Source: Betaproteobacteria bacterium
GTDB taxonomy: Bacteria; Pseudomonadota; Gammaproteobacteria; Burkholderiales; SG8-39
Direction of reading: 5' to 3'
DNA: 11,788 nt
Assembly: GCA_019509895.1 (NCBI GenBank)
Contig: JAEKLK010000009.1
Coordinates: forward strand, 1-11,788
The notes beneath the pieces were generated by a model. The model was not told where the DNA came from. It searched no databases and was given only the letters and a program-made list of their open reading frames with translations. Numbering within the stretch: position 1 is the first letter of the stretch; each line of letters starts with the position of its first letter. Of the stretch, positions 6,336-11,788 are shown in pieces. Both the position numbers and the translations under genes were made by a program.

Positions 6336-7587
6336 GCCCCCGCGGCGCGCGCGGCAGGAGCTCCAGCCGCCCGCCGTGCGCGAGCGCGGTGCGCTCGACG
6401 ATGGCAAGGCCGAGGCCCGAGCCGCCGTGTCCGGAGCGCGAATCGTCCAGGCGAGTGAACGGGCGCTTCAGGCGCTCGACCTCGTTCGGCGGGATGCCCG
6501 GCCCCTGGTCGCGCACCTCGATCGACACTTCCGGGCCGCGCGCGAGCGCTTCCATCTCCACCGGCTCGCCGGCGTAGCGAAGCGCGTTGTCGATCAGGTT
6601 GGCAATGGCGCGGCGCACCGCCATGCGCGCGAAGCGGAAGCGCATCACCGGGTGGTCGATCAGGCGCACGTCCTTGCCGATGCGCGCATAGTGCTCGGCC
6701 AGCTCGCCCAGCACTTCGGTGATGTCGTGCTCGTCCTTCTGCTCGTCGGCGCCGCGCGCGAAGTCGAGGAACTGGCCGATGATGGCATCGATCTCCTCGA
6801 TGTCGGCGATCATCGCGTCGAGCGCCTGGGCATCGGCGCCGCTCATCTCGAGCGCGAGGCGAAGGCGCGACAGCGGCGTTCTCAGGTCGTGCGAGATGCC
6901 GGCGAGCACCATGGCGCGCTCGCGCTCCATGGCCTCGAGATTGGTCGCCATGCGGTTGAAGGCCGAGGCCACCGTGCGGATCTCGCGCGCCCCCTGCTCG
7001 GAAAGCGGCTGGTGCGGCTGGCCGCGGCCGAGGCGCATCGCCGCGCGCCGCATCGCCGCCAGCGGACGGGCGATGTTCGAGGCGATGAACCACGCGCCGA
7101 GCAGCGCGAGCACCACCACCGCCGCCAGCCAGCCGAGCCACTGCACGCCCACCAGGCCGAGCTCGAAGCGCTCGCGCGGCAGCATGATCCAGAACTCGTC
7201 CTCGTCGATGAAGAAGCTGACGAGAAAGCCTTCGTCGCCGTCGCGCGCATAGGCGAAGCGCGTGTCCTCGCCGAGCGCCCGGCGCACCTTCTCGACCACG
7301 CGCTCGAGCAGCGGGTCATCGGGCAACGGTTCGGTGTTCTCGGAGGCGGTCACCGGGAAGACGCGCAGCCCCTCGGCCTCGTTCAGCTCGATCAGGAGCT
7401 GGCGCCGCCGCTCCGGATCGGCGTTGACCAGCGCCGCGCGCGTCAGGTTGACTGTGCTGACGGTCTGCTGCGCGAGCTCACGCGAGCGCGGCTCGCGCTC
7501 GTAGATGCGGTAGATCTCGAACGACGCGAGCAGCGCGGCCACGATCAGCGCGGCGATCAGCAGGAACGCCCGCGCGAACAGCGTCAC
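6304..7587 (-). CDS. envZ: EnvZ/RisS-type sensor histidine kinase
   Basis: This 427-residue inner-membrane kinase would sense an envelope condition and phosphorylate the OmpR-type regulator encoded just upstream. TM1 lies at about residues 7-25 and a periplasmic domain at about 30-147, including FPVTASENTEPLPDD and FWIMLPRERF, which recalls the betaproteobacterial RisS sensor domain. TM2 is at about 150-170 and leads into a HAMP segment. The phospho-acceptor is H233 in GISHDLRTPLSRLRLALEM. The ATPase domain shows NLIDNALRY, DQGPGIPP, PFTR and GGSGLGLAIVERTALAHGG. The start is GTG 7587, whose GTGA overlaps the stop of the regulator, so the two are translationally coupled. The open frame continues upstream to 8547, but that part is out-of-frame ompR. 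The 3' end overlaps the convergent membrane-protein gene by 32 bases. The gene could equally be named risS. Confidence 0.94.
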   Translation of the reverse strand: MTLFARAFLLIAALIVAALLASFEIYRIYEREPRSRELAQQTVSTVNLTRAALVNADPERRRQLLIELNEAEGLRVFPVTASENTEPLPDDPLLERVVEKVRRALGEDTRFAYARDGDEGFLVSFFIDEDEFWIMLPRERFELGLVGVQWLGWLAAVVVLALLGAWFIASNIARPLAAMRRAAMRLGRGQPHQPLSEQGAREIRTVASAFNRMATNLEAMERERAMVLAGISHDLRTPLSRLRLALEMSGADAQALDAMIADIEEIDAIIGQFLDFARGADEQKDEHDITEVLGELAEHYARIGKDVRLIDHPVMRFRFARMAVRRAIANLIDNALRYAGEPVEMEALARGPEVSIEVRDQGPGIPPNEVERLKRPFTRLDDSRSGHGGSGLGLAIVERTALAHGGRLELLPRAPRGLIARLSLATQ

Positions 7588-8315
7588 TTGGCCGGCTGCG
7601 AGTCGTCCGGCACGAACACGTAGCCGAAGCCCCAGACCGTCTGGATGTGCTTCGGATGCGCGGGATCCTCCTCCACGATCTTGCGAAGACGCGAGATCTG
7701 CACGTCGATCGAGCGGTCGAACACCTCGTACTCGCGGCCGCGCGCCAGCTCCATCAGCTTGTCGCGCGAAAGCGGCTGACGCGGATGCTGCACCAGCACC
7801 TTGAGCACCGAGAATTCGCCGGTGGTGAGCGACACGTTCTTGCCGTCGCGCGTGAGCTGGCGCGTCGCCAGGTTGAACTCGAAGGGTCCGAAGCGATGTA
7901 CGTCGCCCCCGGCCGCGGGCCCGCCCGGCGGGCCGGCGGGCGTGCGCCGCCGCAGCACGGCGTTGATGCGTGCCAGCAGCTCCCTTGGGTTGAAGGGCTT
8001 CGGCAGGTAATCGTCCGCGCCCATCTCCAGGCCGACGATACGATCGACATCGTCGCCCTTGGCGGTCAGCATGATGATGGCGGGCGAGACCTGCTGCGCG
8101 CGCAGCCGCCGGCAGATGGCGAGGCCGTCCTCGCCCGGCAGCATCAGGTCGAGCACCACGAGGTCGTAGCGCTCGCGCCCGAGCTGCTTGTCCATGCCCT
8201 TGGCGTCCGGCACGGCCTTTACTTCGTAGCCCTCGCCGCTCAGGTAGCGCACCAGCAGGTCGCGCAGGCGCTGGTCGTCGTCCACGACGAGGATGCGAGT
8301 CTTGAGCTCGGGCAT
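7584..8315 (-). CDS. ompR: OmpR/RisA-type response regulator
   Basis: This is a 243-residue cytoplasmic transcription factor with an N-terminal receiver and a C-terminal winged-helix DNA-binding domain, the normal size for OmpR. The receiver has D12 and D13 in ILVVDDDQRLRDLL, phospho-acceptor D56 in VVLDLMLPGEDG, the switch threonine in IIMLTAKGDD, and the lysine of YLPKPFNPREL. A glycine/proline-rich linker (TPAGPPGGPAAGGD) leads into the effector domain, with LTTGEFSVLKVLVQHP, LSRDKLMELARGREYEVFDRSIDVQISRLRK and the closing IQTVWGFGYVFVPD. ATG 8315 (MPELKTRILVVDDD) was chosen over the longer frame from 8381, whose extra residues fall in the promoter region. It overlaps envZ by four bases (GTGA). 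A divergent small secreted protein gene starts 74 bases away across a shared regulatory region. Confidence 0.96.
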   Translation of the reverse strand: MPELKTRILVVDDDQRLRDLLVRYLSGEGYEVKAVPDAKGMDKQLGRERYDLVVLDLMLPGEDGLAICRRLRAQQVSPAIIMLTAKGDDVDRIVGLEMGADDYLPKPFNPRELLARINAVLRRRTPAGPPGGPAAGGDVHRFGPFEFNLATRQLTRDGKNVSLTTGEFSVLKVLVQHPRQPLSRDKLMELARGREYEVFDRSIDVQISRLRKIVEEDPAHPKHIQTVWGFGYVFVPDDSQPAK

Positions 8316-8327
8316 GGAGCAACGGAT

Positions 8328-8381
8328 TGTTACAAAAATTGGACGAGCCGACACCCTTGCGCCGTAACTCCCCGGTAACAT
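8328..8381. promoter_or_regulatory. Shared ompR / small-protein promoter region with OmpR-like sites
   Basis: In the 74-base gap between two divergent starts, the minus strand at 8338-8328 reads TTTTTGTAACA. This matches the core of the E. coli OmpR-box consensus, which runs about TTTTTGTAACATAT. On the plus strand GTAACAT recurs at 8375-8381, with another GTAAC at 8364-8368. TGTTAC (8328-8333) and GTAACA (8375-8380) are inverted relative to each other. An autoregulatory site governing both genes is therefore plausible, but short motifs of this kind can arise by chance and no clear -10/-35 pair was recognised for either gene. Confidence 0.35.
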
Positions 8382-8389
8382 CGCCTCGC

Positions 8390-8644
8390 ATGAAGCGCCT
8401 CGCCGTCATCATTTCCCTGATGCTTGCGGTTACGCCGGCTATTGCGCAGCGCGGCGAACCCAAGGGCGGCGGCAAGGCGCAAGGCATGAGCAAGGATGAG
8501 CGCCAGCGCATGCGCGACGATATGCGGGACTTCAACCGTGATCGCAATCGTCAGGATCGGCCGCAGCAGCGCCAGCTCACGCCGCAGGAACACGAGAAAC
8601 TGCGCCGCGACATCGAAGGCGCCAACAAGGATCTGCGCCGCTAG
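8390..8644 (+). CDS. Small secreted, highly charged protein with a duplicated LTxxQ-like motif
   Basis: The gene encodes 84 residues. Residues 1-19 form a clear Sec signal peptide (MKRLAVIISLMLAVTPAIA, cleavage before Q20), so the mature 65-residue protein should be periplasmic. The mature part is very rich in R, D, E, Q and K with almost no hydrophobic core. It holds two imperfect 22-residue copies: residues 33-54, beginning MSKDERQRMRDDM, and 63-84, beginning LTPQEHEKLRRDI. The copies keep E, R, D, N, D and R at equivalent places. The motif is loosely like the LTxxQ motifs of the periplasmic CpxP/Spy family, but the protein is much shorter and this is not a secure assignment. ATG 8390 was chosen over 8327 because it begins the signal peptide. 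It is divergent from ompR, and its stop is shared with the diguanylate cyclase stop in a CTAG palindrome. Function unknown. Confidence 0.8.
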   Translation: MKRLAVIISLMLAVTPAIAQRGEPKGGGKAQGMSKDERQRMRDDMRDFNRDRNRQDRPQQRQLTPQEHEKLRRDIEGANKDLRR

Positions 8645-10506
8645 GGAGCCGCTGGGCCGCTAGGATTGTTCCCGGCGTTGTAGAAGCTCATCGTGTTCTT
8701 CCCTGCCTGCTTTGCCGCGTACATGGCCGTATCGGCATGCTTTAGCAGCGTGCGCGCATCGACCGCGTCGTCGGGCAACACGCTGATACCGATGCTCGCC
8801 GTGACGCCGAGCTCCTGCCCGGCGAGCGCGTAAGGCCGGCCGAGCTCCGCGAGCAGCTTCTTCGCCACGATCTCGACCGGCCGCAAGTCCTGCAGGTCTT
8901 CCAGCACCACCAGGAACTCGTCGCCGCCGTGGCGCGCGATCAGGTCGCTCGAGCGCAGGTGCTTGCGCAGGCGCTGTGCCGTCTCTACCAGCAGCGCGTC
9001 GCCGGTGTCGTGCCCGTGTGCATCGTTGACCTGCTTGAAGCCGTCGAGGTCGATGTAGAGGACGGCGATCTTGCTGCTGCTTCGCCGGCGGGCGCGGTTC
9101 ACCGCCTGCTCGAGCGAGGCGCCGAGGCTGGTGCGGTTAGCAAGGCCGGTGAGCGGATCGGTGAAGGCGAGCGATGACATGCGCTCGCGCGCGAGCGCCA
9201 GCTCGGTGGTGTCCCGGCCGACGCCGCGGTAGCCCTCGAATGCGCCGCTCGCCGTGAAGCGCGGCTCGCCGCTGACGGTAAAGTAGCGCAGGTCCTCGCC
9301 GAGGCGACGCGCGAACTCGAAATCGCGCACCGGCCGGTGCTGGTCCATCGCCTGGCGCACCGCCGCCCAGTCAGTCTGCTCCGGGTACGCGGAAGGGATG
9401 TCCCACGGCGCTCTTCCGACCACGGCGCGCCCGAGATGCGCCTCGGGGTAATTTTGCCCGTGCACGAATTGCGTGAAGCGGTGCGCGGCATCGGTCTCCC
9501 AGAAAAAATCGGAGGAGAGCTGCGTCAGGCTTCGAAAGCGCGCCTCGCTCTCCCGCAGCGACGCCTCGGCGCGCTTGCGCTCGAGGAACTGGCCGATCTG
9601 GCTGCCGATCACGCGCGAGGCGGCGAGCAGCCGCGTGTCCGGCTCGCGCAGCTTCGGGCTGCCGAAGCTCAGCACGCCGATCGTGCGGCCTTCCGACACG
9701 GCGGCGAAAGTGAAGGCGCCGCGCACGCCGGTGGTCTCGGCGAGCGCCTTCTCGCGAACGCGTGGGTCGGTGCGCGAATCGGCGCTCCAGGCGGCGGTCC
9801 CGCGCTGCAGCACCTGGCCGAAGAGGCCTTCGCCGGCGCCGTAGGTCAGCTCGCGTGAGCGCTCGACGAACTCCTGGAACCGCGGCTCGGGCACGCACCA
9901 GGCGTCCTGGAAGTGCAGCACACCGGTTGTTTCATCGAGGCGGAAATAGCGGCCGCAGGCCCAGTTCTCCGCATCGCACACCGCGCGGATGACTTCCTTG
10001 AGTCCGCTGGCGCCGTCCTCCGCCTGGGCAAGGAGCTGCGCGACACGGTGCTCAAGCCTGAGCAGGAGCTCCTCGCGCTTCTGCGACGTTACGTCACGCC
10101 CGACGCCGCGATATCCGGTGAAGCTGCCGCGGGCGGCGAACACGGGCTCGCCGCTCACGTGGATATAGCGGAAGCGGCCGTCCGCCATCTCGGTCCACAG
10201 CAGGGCATCGCGGAATGGCAGCCGTGCATCCAGCAGCGCGCGATGCGCTTCCCAGCCGCCCTCGATGGTGAAACTGCCTTCCCAGCGTCGCTTGCCGATG
10301 AAGCCGGCGCGCAGCGATTCGTCGCCCTCATCGAAGTACCGGCCTTCGATCCGGGTGAAGCGGTAGTCGGCGTCCTGCTCCCAGTACCAGTCGGACGAAA
10401 GATGGGTCAGGCTGCGAAAGCGCGCTTCGCTCTCGCGAAGCTTCGCTTCCCAGTAGGCGTCCCTCGAAGGGCGCATTTTCTGTTTTTGCCTGCCCGGCTT
10501 GGGCAT
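8641..10506 (-). CDS. PAS-GAF-PAS-GGDEF diguanylate cyclase
   Basis: This 621-residue soluble protein should make the second messenger cyclic di-GMP from two GTP. Domains in order are PAS 1 (about 25-145), GAF (about 148-310), PAS 2 (about 318-440) and GGDEF (about 445-608). The active-site signature is intact, RHGGDEF at 525-531. An inhibitory-site RxxD (RSSD, 518-521) lies exactly five residues before it, so product feedback is likely. DPLTGLANR and YIDLDGFKQVNDAHGHDTGD are also typical. No signal peptide, membrane helix or EAL domain is seen. The two PAS domains are recent-looking copies of each other: both begin LRESEARFRSLT and end GYRGVGRD. The start is ATG 10506, with an AGGGAG ribosome binding site (minus strand, 10517-10512) five bases upstream. 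The gene follows the EamA transporter by 57 bases. What the sensory domains bind is not evident. Confidence 0.95.
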   Translation of the reverse strand: MPKPGRQKQKMRPSRDAYWEAKLRESEARFRSLTHLSSDWYWEQDADYRFTRIEGRYFDEGDESLRAGFIGKRRWEGSFTIEGGWEAHRALLDARLPFRDALLWTEMADGRFRYIHVSGEPVFAARGSFTGYRGVGRDVTSQKREELLLRLEHRVAQLLAQAEDGASGLKEVIRAVCDAENWACGRYFRLDETTGVLHFQDAWCVPEPRFQEFVERSRELTYGAGEGLFGQVLQRGTAAWSADSRTDPRVREKALAETTGVRGAFTFAAVSEGRTIGVLSFGSPKLREPDTRLLAASRVIGSQIGQFLERKRAEASLRESEARFRSLTQLSSDFFWETDAAHRFTQFVHGQNYPEAHLGRAVVGRAPWDIPSAYPEQTDWAAVRQAMDQHRPVRDFEFARRLGEDLRYFTVSGEPRFTASGAFEGYRGVGRDTTELALARERMSSLAFTDPLTGLANRTSLGASLEQAVNRARRRSSSKIAVLYIDLDGFKQVNDAHGHDTGDALLVETAQRLRKHLRSSDLIARHGGDEFLVVLEDLQDLRPVEIVAKKLLAELGRPYALAGQELGVTASIGISVLPDDAVDARTLLKHADTAMYAAKQAGKNTMSFYNAGNNPSGPAAP

Positions 10507-10511
10507 CGCCG

Positions 10512-10517
10512 CTCCCT
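10512..10517 (-). promoter_or_regulatory. Ribosome binding site of the diguanylate cyclase gene
   Basis: AGGGAG on the minus strand, five bases before ATG 10506, is one of the few strong Shine-Dalgarno sequences in the window and fixes this start. Confidence 0.6.
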
Positions 10518-10563
10518 GTGCCGGGCAAGACTCTACCGCCGACTTTATCTATGCGTCCAGCCG

Positions 10564-11436
10564 TCAGCTACGGCGCTCCCGCTGGAAGAGGTAGAGGCCG
10601 CTGGCAATGACGATCGCCGCGCCAATGCCGACCGCGGCCGGCGGCACGTCGCCAAAGACGAGGTAGCCGAAGATCGCCATGTACAGCACCTGCTGGTACA
10701 GAAACGGCGCGATGACCGTGGCCGGCGCATAGCGATGCGCGAGCGCCAGCAGATGATGGCCGACGGCACCGAACACGCCGAGGAGACACGCCACCGTCCA
10801 CTCGAGCCACGTGTCGGGCCATTCCCAGCGCGCGATGGCGAGCGGCGTCAGCAGCAGCGCGGCGCCCACCGCGGGCAGATACTGGATGGTCTCGGGGGAC
10901 TCGTACGCCGCGAGCCGCCGGGTCATCAGCATGAAGAGTGCGTACAGCACCGCATTCACGAGCGAGCCGAGCATCGCCGGATGGAAGCCGGCGGACCCCG
11001 GCCGCACGATGAAGAGCACGCCGGCAAAGCCGACGAGGATCGCCGCCCAGCGCGCCGCATCGCGCCGTTCGCCGAAGAACACGGCGCCCAGCACGGCGAT
11101 GATGATCGGCACGGTGAAGAAGATCGACGAGGTGACGGTGAGCTGCAGGTACTGCAGCGCCCAGAAGTTGATGCCGGTCATGGCGATGAACATGAGCGCG
11201 CGCAGCGCGTGCCAGCGCCAGTAGCGCGTCACGACCAGGCGCCGACCGCGCAGCGGCAGGAGCACGGCGCCCGCGACGATCGCGTGCATCACGAAGCGCA
11301 GCCACACCACCATGATCACCGGCATGCTGCCGACCAGCCACTTGGCGCTGCCGTCGAGCAGCGTGAAGAGCACGTAGGCGCCGGAGACCAGCCCGATGCC
11401 GATCAGGCGGTTCCGCGCACTGTCGGCGTGCAGCAC
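10564..11436 (-). CDS. EamA (drug/metabolite transporter superfamily) permease
   Basis: This 290-residue inner-membrane protein has about ten hydrophobic helices in two repeated five-helix halves, the standard EamA architecture and length. Landmarks are the first helix IGIGLVSGAYVLFTLLDGSAKW, the positively charged loop LRGRRLVVTRYWRW, and the conserved helix-3/4 region MTGINFWALQYLQLTVTSS with FFGERRDAARW closing the first half. In the second half, PATVIAPFLYQQVLYMAIFGYLVFGD is the equivalent signature. The substrate cannot be told; relatives export amino acids, nucleotides or other metabolites. The start is GTG 11436, immediately after the TGA of the upstream gene (TGAGTG), so the two are translationally coupled. 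The product ends in a short cytoplasmic arginine-rich tail (FQRERRS). Confidence 0.92.
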   Translation of the reverse strand: MLHADSARNRLIGIGLVSGAYVLFTLLDGSAKWLVGSMPVIMVVWLRFVMHAIVAGAVLLPLRGRRLVVTRYWRWHALRALMFIAMTGINFWALQYLQLTVTSSIFFTVPIIIAVLGAVFFGERRDAARWAAILVGFAGVLFIVRPGSAGFHPAMLGSLVNAVLYALFMLMTRRLAAYESPETIQYLPAVGAALLLTPLAIARWEWPDTWLEWTVACLLGVFGAVGHHLLALAHRYAPATVIAPFLYQQVLYMAIFGYLVFGDVPPAAVGIGAAIVIASGLYLFQRERRS

Positions 11437-11754
11437 TCAGGTCTTGGGCGCGAGCCCGGCGAGATACGCCTGGAGCGGAAACTCGCTGCCGTCGGGCGCT
11501 TCGAGGCGCGCGCCTTCCGAAGCGAGCTGCGAGAGAAGCTTCAGCACCAGGGAGCACGCGAGCCAAAGCGCATGGAACGAATCCACGCCGCGCACATCGA
11601 GCGGCTCCTTATGCAGCGGTTTGAGCTGCACGCGCGCGACCCACTGGCCGTTGTCATCCTGGAACGGCGGCCGGATGGTGGCGGAGAGCTCGACACACTT
11701 GCCATCCGGTAGCACGGCCACGACCGCGAGCTCGGCGGCGAGCGGCTTCACCAT
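11437..11754 (-). CDS. Small uncharacterised protein, possibly DUF6968-like
   Basis: The 105-residue product has no signal peptide or membrane segment. It begins with alternating beta-strand-like segments (AELAVVAVLPDGKCVELSATI and WVARVQLKPL), followed by a helix around DSFHALWLACSLVLKLLSQLA and a short C-terminal stretch PDGSEFPLQAYLAG. This shape recalls small DUF6968-type proteins, from memory only and without strong motifs. ATG 11754 is preferred; the frame is open to the right edge (FLRRLADPMVKP), so a start outside the window cannot be excluded. Its TGA directly abuts the GTG of the EamA transporter gene, implying translational coupling. Nothing in the sequence indicates a biochemical role. 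Confidence 0.65.
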   Translation of the reverse strand: MVKPLAAELAVVAVLPDGKCVELSATIRPPFQDDNGQWVARVQLKPLHKEPLDVRGVDSFHALWLACSLVLKLLSQLASEGARLEAPDGSEFPLQAYLAGLAPKT

Positions 11755-11788
11755 GGGATCGGCGAGCCGTCGTAGGAAAAGAACCGGC
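11748..11788 (-). CDS. Possible 3' end of an unidentified upstream gene (partial)
   Basis: On the minus strand one frame reads RFFSYDGSPIPW and then TGA at 11750-11748, overlapping the next start as ATGGTGA. That tight overlap fits the coupled gene style seen elsewhere in the window. Only 12 codons are visible, so the gene cannot be identified and might not be real. Confidence 0.25.
   Translation of the reverse strand, partial: RFFSYDGSPIPW

Noticed and set aside
7588..8547. Long N-terminal extension of the envZ reading frame
   Set aside because: This part lies over ompR in another frame and has no homology; the GTGA overlap at 7587 gives the natural kinase start.
9913..11712. 599-codon plus-strand open frame opposite the cyclase and transporter
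   Set aside because: It crosses three well-supported minus-strand genes and becomes a low-complexity H/E/R/Q-rich chain; an antisense artefact of high GC content.
1..11788. CRISPR array, transposon, integrase, tRNA or rRNA
   Set aside because: No regular direct repeats, transposase or recombinase motifs, cloverleaf sequence or rRNA-like sequence was recognised; coding sequence covers nearly all of the window.

Overview
The window is a dense, high-GC stretch of bacterial chromosome. It most resembles a betaproteobacterium, probably a soil or environmental relative of the Burkholderiales. The main evidence is the block mfd, ispD, ispF close to an OmpR/EnvZ pair of the RisA/RisS kind, which is typical of betaproteobacteria. 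The species cannot be named from the sequence. No rRNA, tRNA, CRISPR array, insertion sequence or prophage was seen, and there is no gap between genes longer than about 75 bases.

Layout. (1) 1-1691, minus: the N-terminal half of mfd, running off the left edge. (2) 1738-4049, plus: a tightly coupled run of ispD, ispF, a PaiB-type FMN-binding protein and thpR, joined by ATGA, TAATG and TAGTG overlaps. (3) 3869-5901: a primase-like DNA polymerase domain gene (plus) facing an ATP-dependent LigC-type DNA ligase (minus), overlapping tail to tail by 46 bases. Both look more like actinobacterial proteins than proteobacterial ones. (4) 5928-6335, plus: a small four-helix membrane protein. (5) 8315-6304, minus: ompR-envZ. 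(6) 8390-8644, plus: a small secreted protein transcribed divergently from ompR. (7) 11754-8641, minus: a small unknown protein, an EamA transporter and a PAS-GAF-PAS-GGDEF diguanylate cyclase.

The most important observation is that two genes are internally damaged in the same manner. ispD lacks about 37 residues straight after its HDAARPCL motif and continues in another frame. The end of thpR is joined directly to the middle of the polymerase domain, which has lost roughly its first 75-100 residues. IspD is normally essential where isoprenoids come from the MEP pathway. Two clean in-gene losses 1.8 kb apart therefore suggest assembly or sequencing loss at least as strongly as real gene decay, and read mapping would settle it.

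How the genes fit together. IspD and IspF are consecutive-branch enzymes of the MEP isoprenoid pathway. Mfd couples transcription to excision repair. The polymerase and ligase would form a two-part gap-filling and sealing repair module, with no Ku gene in view. OmpR/EnvZ is an envelope-sensing system. The divergent small periplasmic protein beside it has a duplicated LTxxQ-like motif, and the arrangement recalls cpxP beside cpxRA. No wholly new system can be claimed. The best leads are this divergent small protein, with an OmpR-like sequence in the shared promoter, and the transferred-looking polymerase/ligase cassette.
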